A stretch of DNA of 64,000 nt, from positions 62,001 through 126,000 of the forward strand of contig CACGSX010000002.1 in the NCBI GenBank assembly GCA_902575835.1, read 5' to 3'. The first letter of the stretch is position 1; each line of letters starts with the position of its first letter. Below the pieces are notes generated by a model. The model was not told where the DNA came from, made no database searches, and worked only from the letters and a program-made list of their open reading frames with translations. The DNA is from an uncultured Pelagibacteraceae bacterium. GTDB taxonomy: Bacteria > Pseudomonadota > Alphaproteobacteria > Pelagibacterales > Pelagibacteraceae. A program made the position numbers and the translations under genes. Of the stretch, positions 61,421 through 64,000 are shown piece after piece.

Positions 61421-61969
61421 ATGATTAACGAAAAATTTTTTAAAGTATTTTTATTGATAATTTTCACAGGATTAATTACAAGCTGTATAAATAATCAATC
61501 TATGAAACCAGAAGATTTTAAAGATCAAAAACCAAGACTAATAATTGAAGAATATTTAAGCGGAAACGTCAAAGCTTGGGGTATACTACAAAACAGATCA
61601 GGTAAAGTTACAAGACAATTTTCAGCTGACCTAGATGGCAAGTGGGATGGCAAACAACTTATATTAGATGAAAAATTTATTTGGAATGACGGTGAAATAC
61701 AAAATAGGCAATGGGTAATAGATAAAATTGATGAACATAATTATGAGGGAACTGCAGGCGATGTAGTTGGAAAGGCTAGGGGGTATTCATATGGCCCAGC
61801 ATTTAAATTTGAGTATGTTTTGTTAGTTCCTGTGAAAGGAAAAAATATCAAAATTACTTTTGATGATTGGATATTTATGCAAGACGAAAGAGTAGCTATC
61901 AACAGAGCTAAGATGACAAAATTTGGAATTAAAGTTGCAGAGTTGACTGTGATGTTTGTTAAAGATTAA
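61421..61969 (+). CDS. DUF3833 family lipoprotein
   Basis: A 182-residue exported protein with a lipoprotein signal ending at Cys22 (GLITSCINN). The family's beta-rich body shows LDGKWDGKQLILDEKFIWNDGEIQNRQW, GTAGDVVGKARGYSYGPAFKFEY and DDWIFMQDERVAINRAKMTKFGIKV. DUF3833 genes commonly accompany the Cfa/COG2907/DUF1365 set. It starts 1 base after the methyltransferase and converges with the SDR gene with a 2-base gap. Confidence 0.86.
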   Translation: MINEKFFKVFLLIIFTGLITSCINNQSMKPEDFKDQKPRLIIEEYLSGNVKAWGILQNRSGKVTRQFSADLDGKWDGKQLILDEKFIWNDGEIQNRQWVIDKIDEHNYEGTAGDVVGKARGYSYGPAFKFEYVLLVPVKGKNIKITFDDWIFMQDERVAINRAKMTKFGIKVAELTVMFVKD

Positions 61970-61971
61970 TT

Positions 61972-62730
61972 TTATTTTTTTTGTAATTTAGTTAATTTCC
62001 GTATTAAATAAAAATATAATCGATCAGGTATTATTTTTAAAAATTTAAGGATCAAAGTTAATTCTTTTGGGTAGTGTATTTCAAAATTAGAACCATTAAT
62101 AAGCCCATCATAAATTTTGTCTGCCGAGAATTCTGGAGTTTTTAGAAAAGGCATCTTAAAATCATTCTTATCAGTCATTGGTGTTTTGATAAAACCTGGA
62201 GAAACTAAACAAACCCTCACGCCATATCTTCCAAAATCAAAATGTAAACTTTCAGCAAGATTACTTAAAGCAGCTTTGGATGGTCCATAGCCACTTGAGT
62301 TAGGTAAGCCTTTGTATCCTGCAATCGAAGATACAATTGTAATAATACCTTTTCCTCTTTCTCGAAAATGAGTTTCAACTGCTTTTATACAATTTAATGT
62401 TCCAAAAAAATTTACTTTAAATACATTTTCAATTTGCTCTACATCAATTTCTTTTTCTTTTTTTGGATCCCAAGTACCTGTAGAAAAAAAACAAATTTCA
62501 ATTTCACCAAGTTCCTTTTTTATATTTTCAAAAACAGACTTACACTTTTCCTTATCATTTACATCAAGTGGATAAGATTTAATATTTTGATGCTTATCTT
62601 CAATTTCTTTTAATAAATTTTCTCTTCTTGCAGAAATAGCAACTGTCCATCCATTATTAGCAAATTTTAATGCAAGTGCTTTGCCAATTCCTGTGCTTCC
62701 ACCGGTGATCCAAATTACTTTTTTATTCAT
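61972..62730 (-). CDS. Short-chain dehydrogenase/reductase
   Basis: A 252-residue Rossmann-fold oxidoreductase. The nucleotide-binding motif is GGSTGIGKALALKFA, the structural NxxG-like region is FFSTGTW, and the active site Y-x3-K is in SGYGPSKAAL with an upstream catalytic serine in VSSIAGYKG. The C-terminal LTLILKFLKIIPDRLYFYLIRKLTKL looks membrane-associated. Substrate is unknown; SDRs of this kind often sit in COG2907/Cfa clusters, which hints at lipid chemistry. Confidence 0.88.
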   Translation of the reverse strand: MNKKVIWITGGSTGIGKALALKFANNGWTVAISARRENLLKEIEDKHQNIKSYPLDVNDKEKCKSVFENIKKELGEIEICFFSTGTWDPKKEKEIDVEQIENVFKVNFFGTLNCIKAVETHFRERGKGIITIVSSIAGYKGLPNSSGYGPSKAALSNLAESLHFDFGRYGVRVCLVSPGFIKTPMTDKNDFKMPFLKTPEFSADKIYDGLINGSNFEIHYPKELTLILKFLKIIPDRLYFYLIRKLTKLQKK

Positions 62731-62754
62731 ATTTAACTGCTGTATAGTACTTAA

Positions 62755-63222
62755 ATGCTAAAAAATAAAATTTTATCTTTTATTCTCTTTGCAATTACTA
62801 CGTTTTCAGCTTCATTTATTGGAGGTTTGGTTACTATAAATTTTAAAGAACCTTGGTATTCAAATTTATCTAAACCTCAATACAATCCACCAGATTGGAT
62901 ATTTGGGCCAGTATGGACATTACTTTATTTATTTATGACAATTGCCATATGGAATGCGTGGCATAAAAACACAAAAAATTTAAATATTGTATTTTTATAT
63001 TTCATTCATCTTTTTTTTAATACAACTTGGAGTGTTGTTTTCTTTGGTTTCCATAATATTTCTTTAGCAATTTTAAATCTTGTTGTGTTAATTATATTTA
63101 TTGTTTTATTGGTATTTAAATATAAGAATATAAGCCTATTAAGCATGTACTTGATGATTCCATATTTGTTATGGTGTTGTTTTGCATTGCTTTTAAATAT
63201 AAACATTTTTTTGATAAACTAA
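62755..63222 (+). CDS. tspO: TspO/MBR family tryptophan-rich sensory protein
   Basis: A 155-residue five-helix membrane protein. The family hallmark WYSNLSKPQYNPPDWIFGPVWTLLYLFM is intact, with the conserved tryptophans and the LFFNTTWSVVFFGFHN block. Bacterial TspO binds porphyrins and in Rhodobacter affects oxygen- and light-dependent pigment genes. It is divergent from the SDR gene by 24 bases. Next gene starts 1 base later. Confidence 0.93.
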   Translation: MLKNKILSFILFAITTFSASFIGGLVTINFKEPWYSNLSKPQYNPPDWIFGPVWTLLYLFMTIAIWNAWHKNTKNLNIVFLYFIHLFFNTTWSVVFFGFHNISLAILNLVVLIIFIVLLVFKYKNISLLSMYLMIPYLLWCCFALLLNINIFLIN

Positions 63223-63223
63223 T

Positions 63224-64000
63224 ATGGATGATGTTGTAATAGTAGGTGGTGGTATTATTGGAGCTGCAACTGCATATTTTATGTCCAAAGAAGGCAGAAA
63301 AGTAAAAGTCATTGAAAGGGATCCAACTTATAAAACTGCGTCATTCCCATTATCACTTGGTGGATTTAGACGACAGTTTTTTCAAAAAGAAAATATTCTT
63401 TTAGGAAAATTTGCAAGGGAATTTATATTTCAAATACCAGAATTATTGAAAACTGAAAAAAATCCAAATCCAACAGCTAGCATGGTACCCAATGGATACC
63501 TTCTAATGTTTGGACCAGATCATGCAGAAGAGCAATACAGAGCTTTAGAAAATCATAAAGAATGTGAAGCGGGTACAAAAAATATTAAAGGTTCTGAATT
63601 GAAAAACCATTTTCCTTACATTAATGAGGAAGGAATTGAAACTGCAACATTTACTGATAACAAGAGCGAGGGATGGATTGATCCATTTTTATTTCATAGC
63701 GCTTTAAAGCATAAAGCAATTGATCTTGGGGCAGAATTTGTTAAGGGAGAGGTTAAGAGCCTATCTGAAATAAATGCAAAGACAATTATTTCTGCAGCTG
63801 GGTGTTGGACTAAGGAACTACTTGAAGATATTCCTGTAGTACCTCAAAAACATACAGTCTTTAGAGTTAAATGCCCTAAACATATTCCAGAGATGCCATT
63901 ATCCGGAGATCTAACAACAGGAGTATATTGGCGACCAGAAGGAAAAGAATATTTAGCAGGTTCTCCAATTTCAGTTTTTGATGCTGAAGATCTCGAACCT
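63224..64000 (+). CDS. FAD-dependent oxidoreductase (DAO family), 3' truncated
   Basis: The first 259 codons of a flavoprotein; the frame is still open at the window end. The N-terminal motif is VVIVGGGIIGAATAYFMSKEGRKVKVIERD, then FPLSLGGFRRQFFQKENILLG, and later KSEGWIDPFLFHSALKHKAIDLGAEFVKGEV and TIISAAGCWT. This is the glycine-oxidase / sarcosine- and dimethylglycine-dehydrogenase-like group, of which SAR11 has several for methylated amines; substrate cannot be assigned from the fragment. Confidence 0.85.
   Translation, partial: MDDVVIVGGGIIGAATAYFMSKEGRKVKVIERDPTYKTASFPLSLGGFRRQFFQKENILLGKFAREFIFQIPELLKTEKNPNPTASMVPNGYLLMFGPDHAEEQYRALENHKECEAGTKNIKGSELKNHFPYINEEGIETATFTDNKSEGWIDPFLFHSALKHKAIDLGAEFVKGEVKSLSEINAKTIISAAGCWTKELLEDIPVVPQKHTVFRVKCPKHIPEMPLSGDLTTGVYWRPEGKEYLAGSPISVFDAEDLEP

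Overview
The window looks like chromosomal DNA of a SAR11 / Pelagibacterales alphaproteobacterium. It is very AT-rich, with lysine-, asparagine- and isoleucine-rich proteins, intergenic gaps of a few bases, and many overlapping genes. It carries a proteorhodopsin followed by ferredoxin and ferredoxin reductase genes, a tandem glycine riboswitch in front of gcvTHP, and TRAP uptake genes. No insertion sequence, phage gene, CRISPR array, tRNA or rRNA was seen. No stretch longer than about 300 bases lacks a gene; the longest gaps are the proteorhodopsin leader (about 214 bases), the glycine riboswitch (about 190) and the umuD upstream region (about 217 with the start chosen here).

Region 1 (1-11974) is a division and cell-wall cluster on the plus strand: murD (5' truncated), ftsW, murG, murC, murB, ddl, ftsQ, ftsA, lpxC, bamD, ligA. 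ftsZ is missing between ftsA and lpxC, and recN is missing between bamD and ligA. Region 2 (11963-23337) is mixed housekeeping: Xaa-Pro aminopeptidase, UvrD helicase, an AsmA-like protein, fumarase, a MazG-like pyrophosphatase, YgfZ, dihydroorotase, an SMR transporter and propionyl-CoA synthetase. Region 3 (23338-26418) holds a blue-tuned proteorhodopsin with a structured leader and a strong terminator, then 2Fe-2S ferredoxin, a ferredoxin-NADP reductase and a glutathione transferase.

Region 4 (26415-33338) has dksA, then a small accessory cluster: a GT39-type membrane glycosyltransferase, a 34-residue membrane microprotein, a polyprenyl-phosphate-type GT2 and an exported polysaccharide-lyase-like protein. 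It is followed by umuDC under a well-formed promoter and LexA box, a GFA-family protein and a glycerate kinase. Region 5 (33338-46393) contains tolC, recA (with a probable LexA box), alaS, icd, psd-pssA, a GT8 transferase, rlmE, an IMP dehydrogenase without CBS domains, a TPR protein, guaA and gloA. Region 6 (46396-53696) contains a TerC protein, a TRAP transporter with a hairpin between dctP and dctQ, a TPR protein, 5-oxoprolinase pxpABC and an EamA transporter.

Region 7 (53697-64000) starts with the tandem glycine riboswitch and gcvT-gcvH-gcvP. The linker between the two aptamers is perfectly complementary to the gcvT start region, which suggests a specific translational switch. It is followed by a lipid-modification set (FAD protein, DUF1365, cyclopropane-fatty-acid-synthase-like methyltransferase, DUF3833 lipoprotein, SDR, TspO) and the start of a FAD-dependent oxidoreductase cut by the window edge. 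Ten tail-to-tail gene junctions occur and nine of them overlap or are separated by at most two bases.
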